A stretch of 64,000 nt of DNA from Micromonospora chersina. GTDB lineage: Bacteria; Actinomycetota; Actinomycetes; Mycobacteriales; Micromonosporaceae. Shown piece by piece: positions 29,633 to 39,094 of this stretch (position 1 is its first letter; every line of letters begins with the position of its first letter). The notes under the pieces are model-generated. The model was not told the DNA's origin and ran no database searches. It saw nothing but the letters and a program-made list of their open reading frames with translations. The position numbers and the translations under genes were made by a program. Location: positions 5,642,001 through 5,706,000 of the forward strand of contig NZ_FMIB01000002.1 of NCBI RefSeq assembly GCF_900091475.1, written 5' to 3'.

Positions 29633-32600
29633 ATGCTCGAGAACGAGCCCGAGGGCGGCGAACGGACCGGCGCAGAGCCGGCCGAGGCCACCGCCAGCAG
29701 CAGCACCGAAGGCACCGCCGAGGTCAAGCCGCCGGCCCGCAAGCGGGCCAGCCGCCGCAAGGCCGCGCCGCTGAACCAGCCGGAGCAGACGGACGCGCCG
29801 GTGGAGGCGCCGACGGCGGCGACCGGCAGCGGCGAGTCGCCGCAGGCCGAGGTGTTCGCCCCGGTCGCCGGGGACCTGGAGGCCGCGCCGAAGACCCGGC
29901 GGCGGCGCAAGGCGACCCCCGCCAAGGCGGTCGAGGAGCCGGTGGCCGCGGCCGGGGTGGAGGCCGCCTCCGACGAGGTGGTGCCGCCGGTCAAGGTGAC
30001 CCGTACCCGCCGTCGCAAGACCACCCCGCCGCCCGTGGAGGCCCCGGCCGACGAGTCGCCGACCGAGGCGCCCGCCGAGGCCGCCGGGCCGGCGGCCGAG
30101 CCGCACGCGGTCGCCGAGCCGCAGGCCGACGTCGAGCCGGCCGCCGCGCCGGCGCCCGCCGCGGGCGAGCCCGAGGACGAGGACGCGGTCGGCGAGGACG
30201 CCGAGGACGAGCCGACCCCTGAGGACCAGGCCCGCCTGGCCCGCGCCGGCGGTCCGGAGGACCGGACGGGTGAGGTGTCGCCGGGGGCGGCCGTGCCGGG
30301 CCCGGCCGAGGAGCCGGCCCCGACCACCCGCCGGCGCCGGGCCGCGCTCTCCGCGCCGACCGTCCTGTTCATGCCTCCGCAGCCCGAGGAGGCCCCGGTC
30401 GTCCGGGTCACCTACCCGGTCGCCGAGGAGCCGGTCGAGGAGCCGGCGGAGACCGGCCGGCGCCGCCGGCGCGGCCGCCGCGAGGCCGAGCCGGTGGCGG
30501 TCGAGGTGGAGGTCGAGGCCGAGGAGGAGCCGACCGCCGAGGCCGAGGAGACCGCCGAGGCGGAGGAGGACGAGGACGAGGCGGCCCTGCGTCGCCGCCG
30601 TCGTCGTGGCCGCCGGGGCCGGGGCCGCGGCCGGGGCGCCGAGGAGGCCGAGGACGAGGAGGCCGAGGAGGCCGTCCGTGCCGAGGCCGCCGAAGCGGAG
30701 GCCGAGGAGACCGAGGACGAGGAGGAGGCCGAGGGCGAGGGGATGACCCGTCGTCGCCGTCGGCGCCGCCGCCGGGGCGCCGGTGAGGCGGAGACCGCCG
30801 CCGAGGACGGCGTGCCCACGGTCGTCAAGATCCGCGAGCCGCGCAAGGCCGTCGACGAGGTGCAGGGCGTCTCCGGCTCGACCCGGCTGGAGGCCAAGCG
30901 GCAGCGTCGCCGGGACGGCCGCGAGCAGCGGCGTACGCGCCCGCCGATCCTCAGCGAGTCGGAGTTCCTGGCCCGCCGGGAGGCGGTCGACCGGGTGATG
31001 GCCGTGCGCCAGCGGGGTGACCGGACCCAGATCGCGGTCCTCGAGGACGGCGTGCTGGTCGAGCACTACGTGACCCGCAACTCGTCCGGCACCATGGCCG
31101 GAAACGTCTACCTGGGCAAGGTGCAGAACGTCCTGCCCAGCATGGAGGCGGCCTTCGTCGACATCGGGCGCGGCCGCAACGCCGTGCTCTACGCCGGCGA
31201 GGTCAACTGGGACACCACCGGCCTGGAGGGCCGGGCCCGCTCGATCGAGCAGGCGCTCCGGTCCGGCGACTCGGTGCTGGTGCAGGTCACCAAGGACCCG
31301 ATCGGGCACAAGGGCGCCCGACTCACCAGCCACATCGCGCTCTCCGGCCGGCACCTGGTCTACGTGCCGAACGGCAACGCCTCCGGCATCAGCCGGAAGC
31401 TGCCGGACACCGAGCGCAAGCGGCTGCGGGACATCCTGAAGAAGCTGGTGCCGGACGGCGCCGGGGTGATCGTCCGGACGGCCGCCGAGGGCGCCAGCGA
31501 GGACGAGCTGGCCCGGGACGTCAAGCGGCTCCAGGCGCAGTGGGAGGAGATCCAGGCCAAGGCGGCCGAGGGCGGCGCCCCGGTGCTGCTCTACGAGGAG
31601 CCCGACCTGGTCATCCGGGTGGTCCGGGACCTGTTCAACGAGGACTTCCGCGAGCTGGTCATCGAGGGTGAGTCGGCGTACGACCTGGTCGAGTCCTACC
31701 TGTCGCACGTCTCGCCGGACCTGGTGGCGCGGCTGCGCCGGCACGCCGGCACCACGGACGTCTTCGCCGAGTACCGGATCGACGAGCAGATCCTCAAGGG
31801 GCTGGACCGGAAGGTCTTCCTCCCCTCCGGCGGGTCGCTGGTGATCGACCGGACCGAGGCCATGACGGTCATCGACGTCAACACCGGCAAGTACACCGGC
31901 TCCGGGGGCAACCTGGAGGAGACGGTCACCCGGAACAACCTGGAGGCGGCCGAGGAGATCGTGCGCCAGCTCCGGCTGCGCGACCTCGGCGGCATCGTGG
32001 TGATCGACTTCATCGACATGGTGCTGGAGTCGAACCGGGAGCTGGTGCTGCGCCGGCTCACCGAGTGCCTGGGCCGGGACCGCACCAAGCACCAGGTCAC
32101 CGAGATCACCTCGCTGGGCCTGGTGCAGATGACCCGCAAGCGGATCGGCGCCGGCCTGCTGGAGGCGTTCAGCGAGACCTGCGAGTGCTGCAAGGGCCGG
32201 GGCGTGATCATCCACACCGAGCCGGTGCCGGAGAAGCCGCGCGGCGGCGCGGGGGAGAAGGTCAAGGCGGTCGCCTCGGCCGTCACCGCCCCCGCCGGCG
32301 AGGAGAAGGGCCGGCGCCGGGGCCGCAAGGCAGCCCCGGAGAAGCCCGCCGCGGAGGCGGCGGAGCAGCCCGCCCCGGCCGCGCCGGAGAAGGCCGTCGC
32401 CGAGGTGGTCGAGAGCCCGGACGACGACTACTACGACACCCAGGGCTACGACCTGTCCCGGTTCGAGAGCCAGGGCGTGGCCGGCCCGGCGGTCACGGAC
32501 AGCCAGGAGGGCGACTCGGCCCGGCTGGCCGCCGCGGACGACCCGGACGCCCTCGGCGACGGGGACGAGGAGGGCGCCGACACCGGCACCGCCCGCCGGC

Positions 32601-32641
32601 GGTCCCGGCGTGGCGGCGCCCGGCGGCGCACCCGGCCGTAG
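29633..32641 (+). CDS. rng: ribonuclease E/G family protein
   Basis: 1002 aa. Endoribonuclease for rRNA maturation and mRNA decay. A long low-complexity N-terminal arm (1-~430: Ala/Glu/Pro with clusters of RRRRR and EEAEDEE) precedes the conserved core: S1 domain ([20 protein letters not shown]), the DNase I-like motif [13 protein letters not shown] and the Zn-link CECCKGRG. A second ~130-residue basic/acidic tail follows. The extra arms are typical of actinobacterial RNase E and probably bind RNA or partners. ATG start with GGAG 7 nt upstream. The upstream 131 bp show nothing else. Confidence 0.93.
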   Translation: MLENEPEGGERTGAEPAEATASSSTEGTAEVKPPARKRASRRKAAPLNQPEQTDAPVEAPTAATGSGESPQAEVFAPVAGDLEAAPKTRRRRKATPAKAVEEPVAAAGVEAASDEVVPPVKVTRTRRRKTTPPPVEAPADESPTEAPAEAAGPAAEPHAVAEPQADVEPAAAPAPAAGEPEDEDAVGEDAEDEPTPEDQARLARAGGPEDRTGEVSPGAAVPGPAEEPAPTTRRRRAALSAPTVLFMPPQPEEAPVVRVTYPVAEEPVEEPAETGRRRRRGRREAEPVAVEVEVEAEEEPTAEAEETAEAEEDEDEAALRRRRRRGRRGRGRGRGAEEAEDEEAEEAVRAEAAEAEAEETEDEEEAEGEGMTRRRRRRRRRGAGEAETAAEDGVPTVVKIREPRKAVDEVQGVSGSTRLEAKRQRRRDGREQRRTRPPILSESEFLARREAVDRVMAVRQRGDRTQIAVLEDGVLVEHYVTRNSSGTMAGNVYLGKVQNVLPSMEAAFVDIGRGRNAVLYAGEVNWDTTGLEGRARSIEQALRSGDSVLVQVTKDPIGHKGARLTSHIALSGRHLVYVPNGNASGISRKLPDTERKRLRDILKKLVPDGAGVIVRTAAEGASEDELARDVKRLQAQWEEIQAKAAEGGAPVLLYEEPDLVIRVVRDLFNEDFRELVIEGESAYDLVESYLSHVSPDLVARLRRHAGTTDVFAEYRIDEQILKGLDRKVFLPSGGSLVIDRTEAMTVIDVNTGKYTGSGGNLEETVTRNNLEAAEEIVRQLRLRDLGGIVVIDFIDMVLESNRELVLRRLTECLGRDRTKHQVTEITSLGLVQMTRKRIGAGLLEAFSETCECCKGRGVIIHTEPVPEKPRGGAGEKVKAVASAVTAPAGEEKGRRRGRKAAPEKPAAEAAEQPAPAAPEKAVAEVVESPDDDYYDTQGYDLSRFESQGVAGPAVTDSQEGDSARLAAADDPDALGDGDEEGADTGTARRRSRRGGARRRTRP

Positions 32642-32668
32642 GCGCCGACCCGCACGCGCGTTCGACAG

Positions 32669-32705
32669 GGCCCCTGCCCCGGCCACAGAGCCCGGGGCAG
32701 GGGCC
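32669..32705 (+). terminator. rng terminator
   Basis: Perfect 14-bp stem GGCCCCTGCCCCGG/CCGGGGCAGGGGCC, 9-nt loop, 28 nt past the rng stop. The rest of the 310-bp gap before rplU holds the rplU promoter and leader. Confidence 0.85.
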
Positions 32706-32777
32706 TCTGCCGTCTCCGTGGCAGGGCCGCTCAGCGGTGCGTTTCGCCTCACCCGCGCGCCGAACCGGTGGCCCGGT

Positions 32778-32807
32778 TTGGGTGGCGGGCCGGGTATGGC
32801 GTACGCT
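32778..32807 (+). promoter_or_regulatory. candidate rplU-rpmA promoter
   Basis: TTGGGT, 18-nt spacer, TACGCT at 32802-32807; the context GTACGCTTG is the same as before the ileS leader (15291-15299). It leaves a leader of ~135 nt before rplU, long enough for ribosomal-protein autoregulation, but no known leader fold was recognised. Confidence 0.45.
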
Positions 32808-32951
32808 TGCCTGCGGCGCACTTTGGTGTGCCGAGTTCCCGCGTGCCCGCGCCGCCGGTGTCACGGCTCCCGGCGAGACGCCGTGGGAACGACCGACCGG
32901 CAACGGTGGGTAAAGACGCCAGCAGCCTCAACGACAGGGAGTCCGCCTCCG

Positions 32952-33266
32952 ATGTACGCGATCGTCAAGACCGGCGGCAAGCAGTACAAGGTCGCCGAGG
33001 GCGACGTGATCGAGGTCGAGAAGCTCACCGGTGCCCCCGGTGACGCGGTGAAGCTCACCGCGGTGCTCCTCGTCGACGGTGACGACCTGGTGACCGACGC
33101 GGCGAAGCTTGCCAAGGTCGCGGTGTCCGGCGAGATCGCCGCGCACACCAAGGGCCCGAAGATCCGGATCCACAAGTTCAAGAACAAGACCGGCTACCAC
33201 AAGCGCCAGGGTCACCGCCAGCCGCTGACCCAGGTCAAGGTGACCGGCATCTCCAGCGGGAAGTAG
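32952..33266 (+). CDS. rplU: 50S ribosomal protein L21
   Basis: 104 aa, complete. Starts [14 protein letters not shown] and ends in the family tail with [17 protein letters not shown]. Binds 23S rRNA in the large subunit. GGGAGT precedes the ATG. Eleven bp before rpmA, the universal L21-L27 pair. Confidence 0.98.
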   Translation: MYAIVKTGGKQYKVAEGDVIEVEKLTGAPGDAVKLTAVLLVDGDDLVTDAAKLAKVAVSGEIAAHTKGPKIRIHKFKNKTGYHKRQGHRQPLTQVKVTGISSGK

Positions 33267-33277
33267 GTCGTCCTCCA

Positions 33278-33532
33278 ATGGCTCACAAAAAGGGTGCGTC
33301 CAGCTCGCGTAACGGTCGCGATTCCGCGGCCCAGCGGCTCGGCGTGAAGCGCTTCGGTGGTCAGGTCGTCAGCGCGGGTGAGATCCTCATCCGTCAGCGT
33401 GGCACCAAGTTCCACCCCGGTGACCTGGTCGGCCGTGGCGGCGACGACACGCTGTTCGCGCTGGCCGCCGGCTCGGTCCAGTTCGGCACCAAGCGCGGTC
33501 GCAAGACCGTCAGCATCGTGCCGCAGCAGTAA
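33278..33532 (+). CDS. rpmA: 50S ribosomal protein L27
   Basis: 84 aa, complete. [16 protein letters not shown] start; the N-terminal tail reaches the peptidyl-transferase centre in ribosomes. The core [21 protein letters not shown] is present, split here across the usual hinge. No extra N-terminal cleavage peptide as in some Firmicutes. Same operon as rplU; terminator follows. Confidence 0.98.
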   Translation: MAHKKGASSSRNGRDSAAQRLGVKRFGGQVVSAGEILIRQRGTKFHPGDLVGRGGDDTLFALAAGSVQFGTKRGRKTVSIVPQQ

Positions 33533-33544
33533 TTCGCAGGCGTC

Positions 33545-33585
33545 GCGGGCCGTGGACCTCGGGTCCCGGCCCGCTTCGCTTTTTC
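33545..33585 (+). terminator. rplU-rpmA terminator
   Basis: Stem GCGGGCCG/CGGCCCGC extended by GGAC/GTCC with one bulge, followed by a run of five T at 33581-33585. One of few in the window with a T run. Confidence 0.85.
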
Positions 33586-33621
33586 AGGTGCGGGGTGGAT
33601 CCCGCTGGAAGGATTGGCGTC

Positions 33622-35082
33622 GTGACGACGTTCGTTGACCGGGTCGTCCTGCACATGCAGGCCGGCGACGGCGGGCACGGCTGTGTCTCCATCCACCGGG
33701 AGAAGTTCAAGCCGTTCGGCGGCCCCGACGGCGGTAACGGCGGGCACGGCGGCAGCGTCTCGCTGGTCGTCGACCCGCAGGTGACCACCCTGCTCGACTT
33801 CCACTTCCGGCCGCACATGAAGGCCGAGAACGGCAAGGGCGGGGCCGGCTCGAACCGGGACGGCGCCAACGGCCACGACCTGATCATCAAGGTCCCGAAC
33901 GGCACTGTGGTGCAGACCCTCGACGGTGAGGTGCTGGCCGACCTGGTCGGCGCGGGCACCACCTTCGAGGCGGCCCGGGGCGGGCGCGGCGGCCGGGGCA
34001 ACGCCTCGCTGGCGAACGCCCGGCGCAAGGCCCCCGGCTTCGCCGAGCTGGGCGAGCCCGGCGACCGGCTCGACGTGGTGCTGGAGCTGAAGAGCGTCGC
34101 CGATGTCGGCCTGGTGGGCTTCCCCTCCGCCGGCAAGTCCTCCCTGATCTCGGTGATCTCCGCCGCCAAGCCGAAGATCGCCGACTACCCGTTCACCACG
34201 CTGGTGCCGAACCTGGGCGTGGTCCGGGTGGACAACCACACCTTCACGGTCGCCGACGTGCCGGGGCTGATCCCGGGCGCGGCCACCGGCCGGGGCCTGG
34301 GCCTGGAGTTCCTCCGCCACGTCGAGCGCTGCGCCGTGCTGGTGCACGTGGTCGACACGGCGACGCTGGAGCCGGGCCGGGACCCGCTCGCCGACATCGA
34401 CGCCATCGAGTCCGAGCTGACCCAGTACGGCGGCCTGGCCGACCGTCCCCGCCTGGTCGCGCTCAACAAGATCGACGTGCCGGACGGGCGGGACCTCGCC
34501 GACATCGTCCGGCCCGACCTGGAGGCCCGCGGCTTCCGGGTGTTCGACGTCTCCACCGCCACCCGCGAGGGGCTGCGGGAGCTGATGTACGCGATGGCCG
34601 AGCTGGTCGACCAGGCCCGCCGCGCGGCACCGCCGGCCGAGCCGACCCGCATCGTGATCCGCCCGAAGGCGGTCGACGACGCCGGCTTCACCATCGAGGC
34701 GGAGGAGGACGGCTCCTACACCGTCCGGGGCAGCCGTCCGGAGCGTTGGGTGAAGCAGACGAACTTCGACAACGACGAGGCGGTGGGCTTCCTGGCCGAC
34801 CGGCTGGCCCGCCTCGGCGTCGAGGAGAAGCTGGCCAAGGCCGGCGCCCAGGCGGGCGACCTGGTCCGCATCGGCGACCGGGAGTTCGACTGGCAGCCGA
34901 CCCTCTACGCCGGCGTCGACTTCGTCCCCGGCAACCGGGGCACCGACGTCCGGCTGGAGGACAAGTCGACACGCGTCTCCGCCGCGGAGCGGCTGGCCGC
35001 CCGCAAGGCGCGCCGGGTCCGTGCGGAGGACGAGGTGGTGGCCGCCCCGCAGGACGACGCCGACGACGAGGACTGGGACTAG
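33622..35082 (+). CDS. obg: GTPase Obg/CgtA
   Basis: 486 aa. GTPase involved in 50S assembly and stress/stringent control. Glycine-rich Obg domain first ([10 protein letters not shown]), then the G domain with G1 GFPSAGKSS at 166-174, G3 DVPGL and G4 NKID, then a C-terminal OCT-like domain and an acidic tail. GTG start from GGAAGGA about 8 nt upstream. Directly after rplU-rpmA as in other actinobacteria. proB/proA, which often follow, are absent; an acetyltransferase comes next. Confidence 0.96.
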   Translation: MTTFVDRVVLHMQAGDGGHGCVSIHREKFKPFGGPDGGNGGHGGSVSLVVDPQVTTLLDFHFRPHMKAENGKGGAGSNRDGANGHDLIIKVPNGTVVQTLDGEVLADLVGAGTTFEAARGGRGGRGNASLANARRKAPGFAELGEPGDRLDVVLELKSVADVGLVGFPSAGKSSLISVISAAKPKIADYPFTTLVPNLGVVRVDNHTFTVADVPGLIPGAATGRGLGLEFLRHVERCAVLVHVVDTATLEPGRDPLADIDAIESELTQYGGLADRPRLVALNKIDVPDGRDLADIVRPDLEARGFRVFDVSTATREGLRELMYAMAELVDQARRAAPPAEPTRIVIRPKAVDDAGFTIEAEEDGSYTVRGSRPERWVKQTNFDNDEAVGFLADRLARLGVEEKLAKAGAQAGDLVRIGDREFDWQPTLYAGVDFVPGNRGTDVRLEDKSTRVSAAERLAARKARRVRAEDEVVAAPQDDADDEDWD

Positions 35083-35152
35083 TTCCGCTCCGTCCGTGTT
35101 CGGGATGTTGGCCGGAAACCTCCGCGAAATCCGGCCGACCTACCGTGACGGC

Positions 35153-35602
35153 ATGCTGATCGAATCCCGTCCCGCCACGGATCCGGAGATCGCCGCTCTG
35201 GTCGTCGCCCAGCAGCGCGAGCTGCGCGAGGCCGACGGCGGCCTGGACGGGCAGGCGACGATCACCCACGACGACATCCGCTACCTGGCGGTGGTCGACG
35301 GCGGGCGGGCGGTCGCCTGCGGAGGGCTCCAGGCCCTCGACGCCGAGACCGGCGAGCTGAAGCGGATGTACGTCCGGCCGGCGTACCGGGGGCGGGGCAT
35401 CGCCCGGCAGTTGCTGGCCGCCCTGGAGGAGTTGGCCTTCCGGCAGGGGCACAGCACCGTCTGCCTGGAGACCGGCACCTACCTCCCGGCCGCCATCGGC
35501 CTGTACCGGTCCTGCGGCTACCGGCCCGTCCCGGTGTACGGGGAGTACGTCGACAACCCGTACAGCGTCTGCTTCGCCAAGCGCCTGCCGGTCGCCGCCT
35601 GA
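35153..35602 (+). CDS. GNAT family N-acetyltransferase
   Basis: 149 aa. GNAT fold with acetyl-CoA loop VRPAYRGRGIARQLLAALEE (about 78-97) and the later GLYRSCGYRPV signature. Acceptor unknown. ATG start with TACCGT 6 nt upstream and no SD (leaderless pattern). Separate transcript after obg, convergent with the DUF6766 gene. Confidence 0.85.
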   Translation: MLIESRPATDPEIAALVVAQQRELREADGGLDGQATITHDDIRYLAVVDGGRAVACGGLQALDAETGELKRMYVRPAYRGRGIARQLLAALEELAFRQGHSTVCLETGTYLPAAIGLYRSCGYRPVPVYGEYVDNPYSVCFAKRLPVAA

Positions 35603-35611
35603 GCCGACGGC

Positions 35612-36271
35612 CTAGGCGCCGGTCTGGGCGTGCGCGGCGGTGACCGGCTTGGACTCGGGGCTGGCGTGCTGGCGCAGCACGATGCTGAGCAGGATCAGCA
35701 CGCCGACGGCGAGGAACTCGCTCTGCCAGTTCTGCATCGACTGGAACCAGAAGTCGCTGGTGCCGAGGAACTGCCAGGCGCTGATGGGGGCGGCCCCGCT
35801 CTGCAACGCCTGCTCCTCGTTGTACGCGGCCACGCCGCCGAAGAGGTGGCCGAGGAACGCCCCACCGAAGATCATGAGCAGCGCGATGGAGAGGCTGTTC
35901 CGGTAGACCACGAGCGGGAGGCCACCGGCCCGCACCGGCCAGGGGGAGTCCGGGTTGGCGTGCCGCGGGTCGTCCTCGGGCCGGTCCGTCTGGTCCTCGG
36001 GCTTCGACTCGGCCGAGCCCTTCTGCACCAGGTACGCGGTGAGCAGCACGTAGCCGCCCATCTGGAGGAACTCCGACTCCCAGTTCTCGAAGACCGCCTC
36101 CGCGAAGTGGCCCGTGCCCAGGTACGCCCACCAGCTCAGCGGCGTGGCGCCGTACTCGGCCAGCTCCTCGTTGTGCACCTGCCAGCCGAACACGCTCTGT
36201 AACAACAGGAAGACCACGAACGCGCCGAGCATGGCGACCGTGAGCGCGTTCTCCCGCAACCACCGTGGCAT
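35612..36271 (-). CDS. DUF6766-like membrane protein with internal duplication
   Basis: 219 aa, four predicted membrane segments. Two halves repeat the same plan: a membrane segment, a Pro-rich or acidic turn, then WWAYLGTGHF...NWESEFL and AWQFLGTSDF...NWQSEFL, then another membrane segment, with a ~45-residue charged linker (EDQTDRPEDDPRHANPDS). Function unknown; similar proteins sit near stress genes. ATG with GAGGAGG upstream. Probably monocistronic. Confidence 0.78.
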   Translation of the reverse strand: MPRWLRENALTVAMLGAFVVFLLLQSVFGWQVHNEELAEYGATPLSWWAYLGTGHFAEAVFENWESEFLQMGGYVLLTAYLVQKGSAESKPEDQTDRPEDDPRHANPDSPWPVRAGGLPLVVYRNSLSIALLMIFGGAFLGHLFGGVAAYNEEQALQSGAAPISAWQFLGTSDFWFQSMQNWQSEFLAVGVLILLSIVLRQHASPESKPVTAAHAQTGA

Positions 36272-36396
36272 CGCCGGACCTCCTCGTCCCGCCGGGGTCA
36301 CTCCCCGTGGTGGTCCTCGTGCCCCGGGCGGTGATCGGGCAAACACGTGCCCGGTGTGTCCGCGGGCGATGCCGCCCGATCGGGTGACGGCGCTGG

Positions 36397-36879
36397 TCAG
36401 GGCCGATCGAGAGGGCTGTCCGGCCGGCCGCCGGTGCCCAGCTCGTTGTTGAGCAGCAGGCCCAGGGCGAGCATGCCGAAGCCGAGGAAGAGGTGCAGCC
36501 AGTTGTCGGCGTCGTTGAGCGGGATGAAGTTCGCGGCGGTCTCCCGGTCGATGGCGAAGCCGTACAGCCAGAGGCCCAGGTAGGCCGCGCCGCCGCCGGC
36601 CAGGAACAGCCGCGCCCCGGCGATCCGGCGGGCCAGCACGAGGCCGGCCAGGCCGAAGAGCAGGTGCAGCAGGTTGTGCAGGATCGACACCTGGAACAGG
36701 CCGATCAGCTTGGCCTCGGAGTGGTGGCCGGCGAACTTGAGGTCGCCGTAGTGGGTGGTGAAGCCGGGCACGAAGCCGAGCACGCCGATCAGCAGGAAGA
36801 CGGCGGCCACCGCGAGGGCGACCTTCTGGATCGCCGGCCGGGGCCGGGCCGGGGCGCGTCCGCGCACGGCACGTGCCAT
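36397..36879 (-). CDS. DUF4383 membrane protein
   Basis: 160 aa, four membrane segments at roughly 20-40, 65-85, 95-115 and 125-145, with the family-like stretch HNLLHLLFGLAGL. Unknown function; often in stress or membrane-associated clusters. ATG start with GGAGGTG upstream, MARAVRG. Divergent from the 37079 gene across a 200-bp gap. Confidence 0.8.
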   Translation of the reverse strand: MARAVRGRAPARPRPAIQKVALAVAAVFLLIGVLGFVPGFTTHYGDLKFAGHHSEAKLIGLFQVSILHNLLHLLFGLAGLVLARRIAGARLFLAGGGAAYLGLWLYGFAIDRETAANFIPLNDADNWLHLFLGFGMLALGLLLNNELGTGGRPDSPLDRP

Positions 36880-37010
36880 CGCTGTCACCTCCGTGGAACT
36901 CACCGCCGCCCGGGCGGGCAGACCCTCCATTGTGTGACCGACGCCTGCCGCTTCCGCAGAGAAATGACGAATCAGGCATGGACGCGACGACCGGGGGTAG
37001 GGAATTCGAC

Positions 37011-37032
37011 ACGCCGACAGCAACGTCGGCGT
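37011..37032. promoter_or_regulatory. hairpin in the divergent 36880-37078 region
   Basis: Eight-bp perfect stem ACGCCGAC/GTCGGCGT with a 6-nt loop, 47 nt before the ATG at 37079. Could be an operator-like palindrome or a 5' UTR structure. No certain promoter was assigned in this region. Confidence 0.35.
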
Positions 37033-37078
37033 GATCCCCCGAGCACAACCGCTACGAATTCCGAGCGGAAGGGACATC

Positions 37079-37864
37079 ATGACCTACGATCTCTCATCCA
37101 CGTCCGGCACGTACGAGTCGACCAACGGCGGCGGGGTCCGTGACCAGGCCCGCCAGGTCGGCAACGAGGCCGCCAACGCGGGCGGCGCGGTCGCCCAGAC
37201 CGCCAAGGAGCAGGGCCAGGAGGTCGTCGGCGAGGCGAAGCGCCAGGCCCGCAACCTCTACGGCGAGGCCCGGAACCAGGTCACCGCCCAGACCAGCCAG
37301 CAGCAGCAGCGCGCGGCGAGCGGGCTGCGGTCGCTGGCCGAGGAGATGCGCTCGATGGCGCAGAACGGCGGCAGCGGCGGCCCGGTCACCGAGCTGGCCC
37401 ACCAGGCCGCCGACCGCGTGCACGGCGTGGCCGGCTGGCTGGAGCAGCGCGAGCCGGGCGACCTCCTCAACGAGGTGAAGACCTACGCCCGCCGCAACCC
37501 GGGCACCTTCCTGCTCGGCGCCGCCGTCCTGGGCGTGGTCGCCGGGCGGCTGACCCGGAACATCGCGGCGATCGGCGACGGCGCCGACGGTGTCCGGCCG
37601 TCCTACGACCCGGACCGCACCGCGGTCATCCCGACCTCGCGGGCGGTGCCGGAGCAGGTGCCGCCGGGCGGCTACCTCGACCCGACCCCCGGCACGTACG
37701 CCGAGCCGGACCCGGGTTACTCCGCGCCGGGCGCGACCTACCCGGCCGGCGGCGCCCCGAACACCTGGGCCGACCCGGAGGGTGGCACCGGCCAGCCGCT
37801 GCCCCCGCCGAGCCGGACCGACCCGCTGCCGGGCGTGCCGTCGAGCGGCGTGAACCGTCCGTGA
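37079..37864 (+). CDS. helical membrane-anchored hypothetical protein with Pro-rich tail
   Basis: 261 aa. Gln/Ala-rich amphipathic helices in 1-~115 (RDQARQVGNEAANAGG, QTSQQQQRAASG), one membrane segment (~140-158) after RRNPGTFLLGAAVLG, then a Pro/Gly/Tyr-rich tail. First of three genes with the holin-X and DUF3618 genes (31 bp apart and then overlapping), probably membrane or envelope stress proteins. Start with GGAAGGGA upstream. Function not known. Confidence 0.75.
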   Translation: MTYDLSSTSGTYESTNGGGVRDQARQVGNEAANAGGAVAQTAKEQGQEVVGEAKRQARNLYGEARNQVTAQTSQQQQRAASGLRSLAEEMRSMAQNGGSGGPVTELAHQAADRVHGVAGWLEQREPGDLLNEVKTYARRNPGTFLLGAAVLGVVAGRLTRNIAAIGDGADGVRPSYDPDRTAVIPTSRAVPEQVPPGGYLDPTPGTYAEPDPGYSAPGATYPAGGAPNTWADPEGGTGQPLPPPSRTDPLPGVPSSGVNRP

Positions 37865-37895
37865 ACGGCCTGACCGGCAGAAGGGAGGCGACGGC

Positions 37896-38360
37896 ATGAG
37901 CATGCCGACGCAGGGGTCCGGACTGGACTCCGGCTACCAGGCGGCGGGCGCGCCGCCCACCGCGGACGAGGTCCGGGGCAGCTCCATCGGTGAGCTGATG
38001 CGCCAGGTCACCACCGACCTGTCGACGCTGATGCGCCAGGAGGTCGAGCTGGCCAAGGCCGAGATCCGCCAGGAGGGCAAGAAGGCGGGCAAGGCCGCCG
38101 GGCTCTTCGGCGGCGCCGGCTTCGGCGGCTACATGGTGGCGCTCTTCGTCTCCATCGCGATCTGGCAGTTCCTGGACAACGTGATGGATTCGGGCCTGGC
38201 CGCGCTGATCGTGGCCGTGATCTGGGCCGTCGTCGCCGGGGTCCTCTACTCGATGGCGAAGAAGAACGCCGAGCGGATCCGCGGCCTCAAGCAGACCAAC
38301 GACAGCGTGCAGCGCATCCCCGACGCGCTCAAGCCGCACCCGGAGGGAGTCACCCGATGA
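37896..38360 (+). CDS. actinobacterial holin-X family membrane protein
   Basis: 154 aa. Amphipathic helix (~33-70, MRQVTTDLSTLMRQEVELAK), then two membrane segments (about 78-98 and 105-128) and a basic tail. This is the layout of the Phage_holin_3_6/Holin-X family, common in actinobacterial chromosomes; no phage genes are near, so a lysis role is not implied. GGGAGG upstream. Its stop overlaps the DUF3618 ATG (ATGA). Confidence 0.82.
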   Translation: MSMPTQGSGLDSGYQAAGAPPTADEVRGSSIGELMRQVTTDLSTLMRQEVELAKAEIRQEGKKAGKAAGLFGGAGFGGYMVALFVSIAIWQFLDNVMDSGLAALIVAVIWAVVAGVLYSMAKKNAERIRGLKQTNDSVQRIPDALKPHPEGVTR

Positions 38361-39007
38361 GCACCGACCCCGACCAGATCCGCCGGGAGATCGAAGCCAC
38401 TCGCAGCAACCTGAGCTCGGACGTGGACGCCCTGGCGTACAAGGTCAGCCCGAGCCGCATCGTCGACGACCGCAAGCAGCGCGTCCGCAGCGCGCTGACG
38501 AATGTGAAGGACAAGGTGATGGGAACCGCATCGGACCTCGGCCACAGCACCGGCCACGCCGCCTACTCGGTGGGCGACCACGCCTCCTCGGCTGCGTCCA
38601 CGGTCGGCGACAAGGCGCACGCCGCCGCCTCGACCGTGGGTGACGCCGCCCAGCGGGCGCCGCAGGTGCTGCGGGAGAAGTCCGAGGGCAACCCGATCGC
38701 CGCCGGCGTGATCGCCTTCGGCGTCGGCATGCTGGTCTCCTCCCTGATCCCGGCCACCCGCCGCGAGCAGCAGGTCGCCGCGCAGGTCAAGGAGAAGGCC
38801 GCCGAGCACGGCGGCGTGGTCAAGGAGAAGCTCGGCGAGGTCGCCAGCGAGCTGAAGGAGGAGCTGCGCGAGCCGGCGCAGCACGCCACCGAGTCGGTGA
38901 AGGCCACCGCGCAGGACGCCGTGCACGCGGTCAAGGACGACACGAAGACCGCCGCGCAGGACGTCAAGGACACCGCCCAGCAGTCCCGCGACCAGGTGCG
39001 GTACTGA
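38357..39007 (+). CDS. DUF3618 family protein
   Basis: 216 aa. N-terminal DUF3618 motif (DPDQIRREIEATRSNLSSDV), then alternating Ala-rich amphipathic helices with KDKV, TVGDKAHAAAS repeats, one membrane segment (~115-133, AAGVIAFGVGMLVSS), and a long Lys/Glu/Ala coiled-coil C-terminus with 11-residue-like repeats resembling LEA-type stress proteins. Coupled to holin-X by ATGA overlap; last gene before a strong terminator. Probably a membrane/osmotic stress protein; inferred. Confidence 0.85.
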   Translation: MSTDPDQIRREIEATRSNLSSDVDALAYKVSPSRIVDDRKQRVRSALTNVKDKVMGTASDLGHSTGHAAYSVGDHASSAASTVGDKAHAAASTVGDAAQRAPQVLREKSEGNPIAAGVIAFGVGMLVSSLIPATRREQQVAAQVKEKAAEHGGVVKEKLGEVASELKEELREPAQHATESVKATAQDAVHAVKDDTKTAAQDVKDTAQQSRDQVRY

Positions 39008-39026
39008 TCAGGGCATCCGTACGCCG

Positions 39027-39074
39027 CAGCTCGCGGCCACTCCCGGCAGCACGCCGGGGAGTGGCCGCGAGCTG
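39027..39074 (+). terminator. terminator after the DUF3618 gene
   Basis: Stem of 21 bp with one bulged G (CAGCTCGCGGCC...GGCCGCGAGCTG), 5-nt loop, 20 nt past the stop; also before the minus-strand glycosyltransferase end, so it may act in both directions. Confidence 0.85.
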
Positions 39075-39094
39075 TTCGCGTCCGGGGTGACCAC

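Noticed and set aside
28739..32821. 1360-codon minus-strand open frame opposite rng
   Set aside because: Shadow of the repetitive rng arms; no recognisable motif or RBS.
37896..38360. Holin as a sign of prophage
   Set aside because: Holin-X proteins are common chromosomal genes and no phage structural, integrase or lysin gene is nearby.
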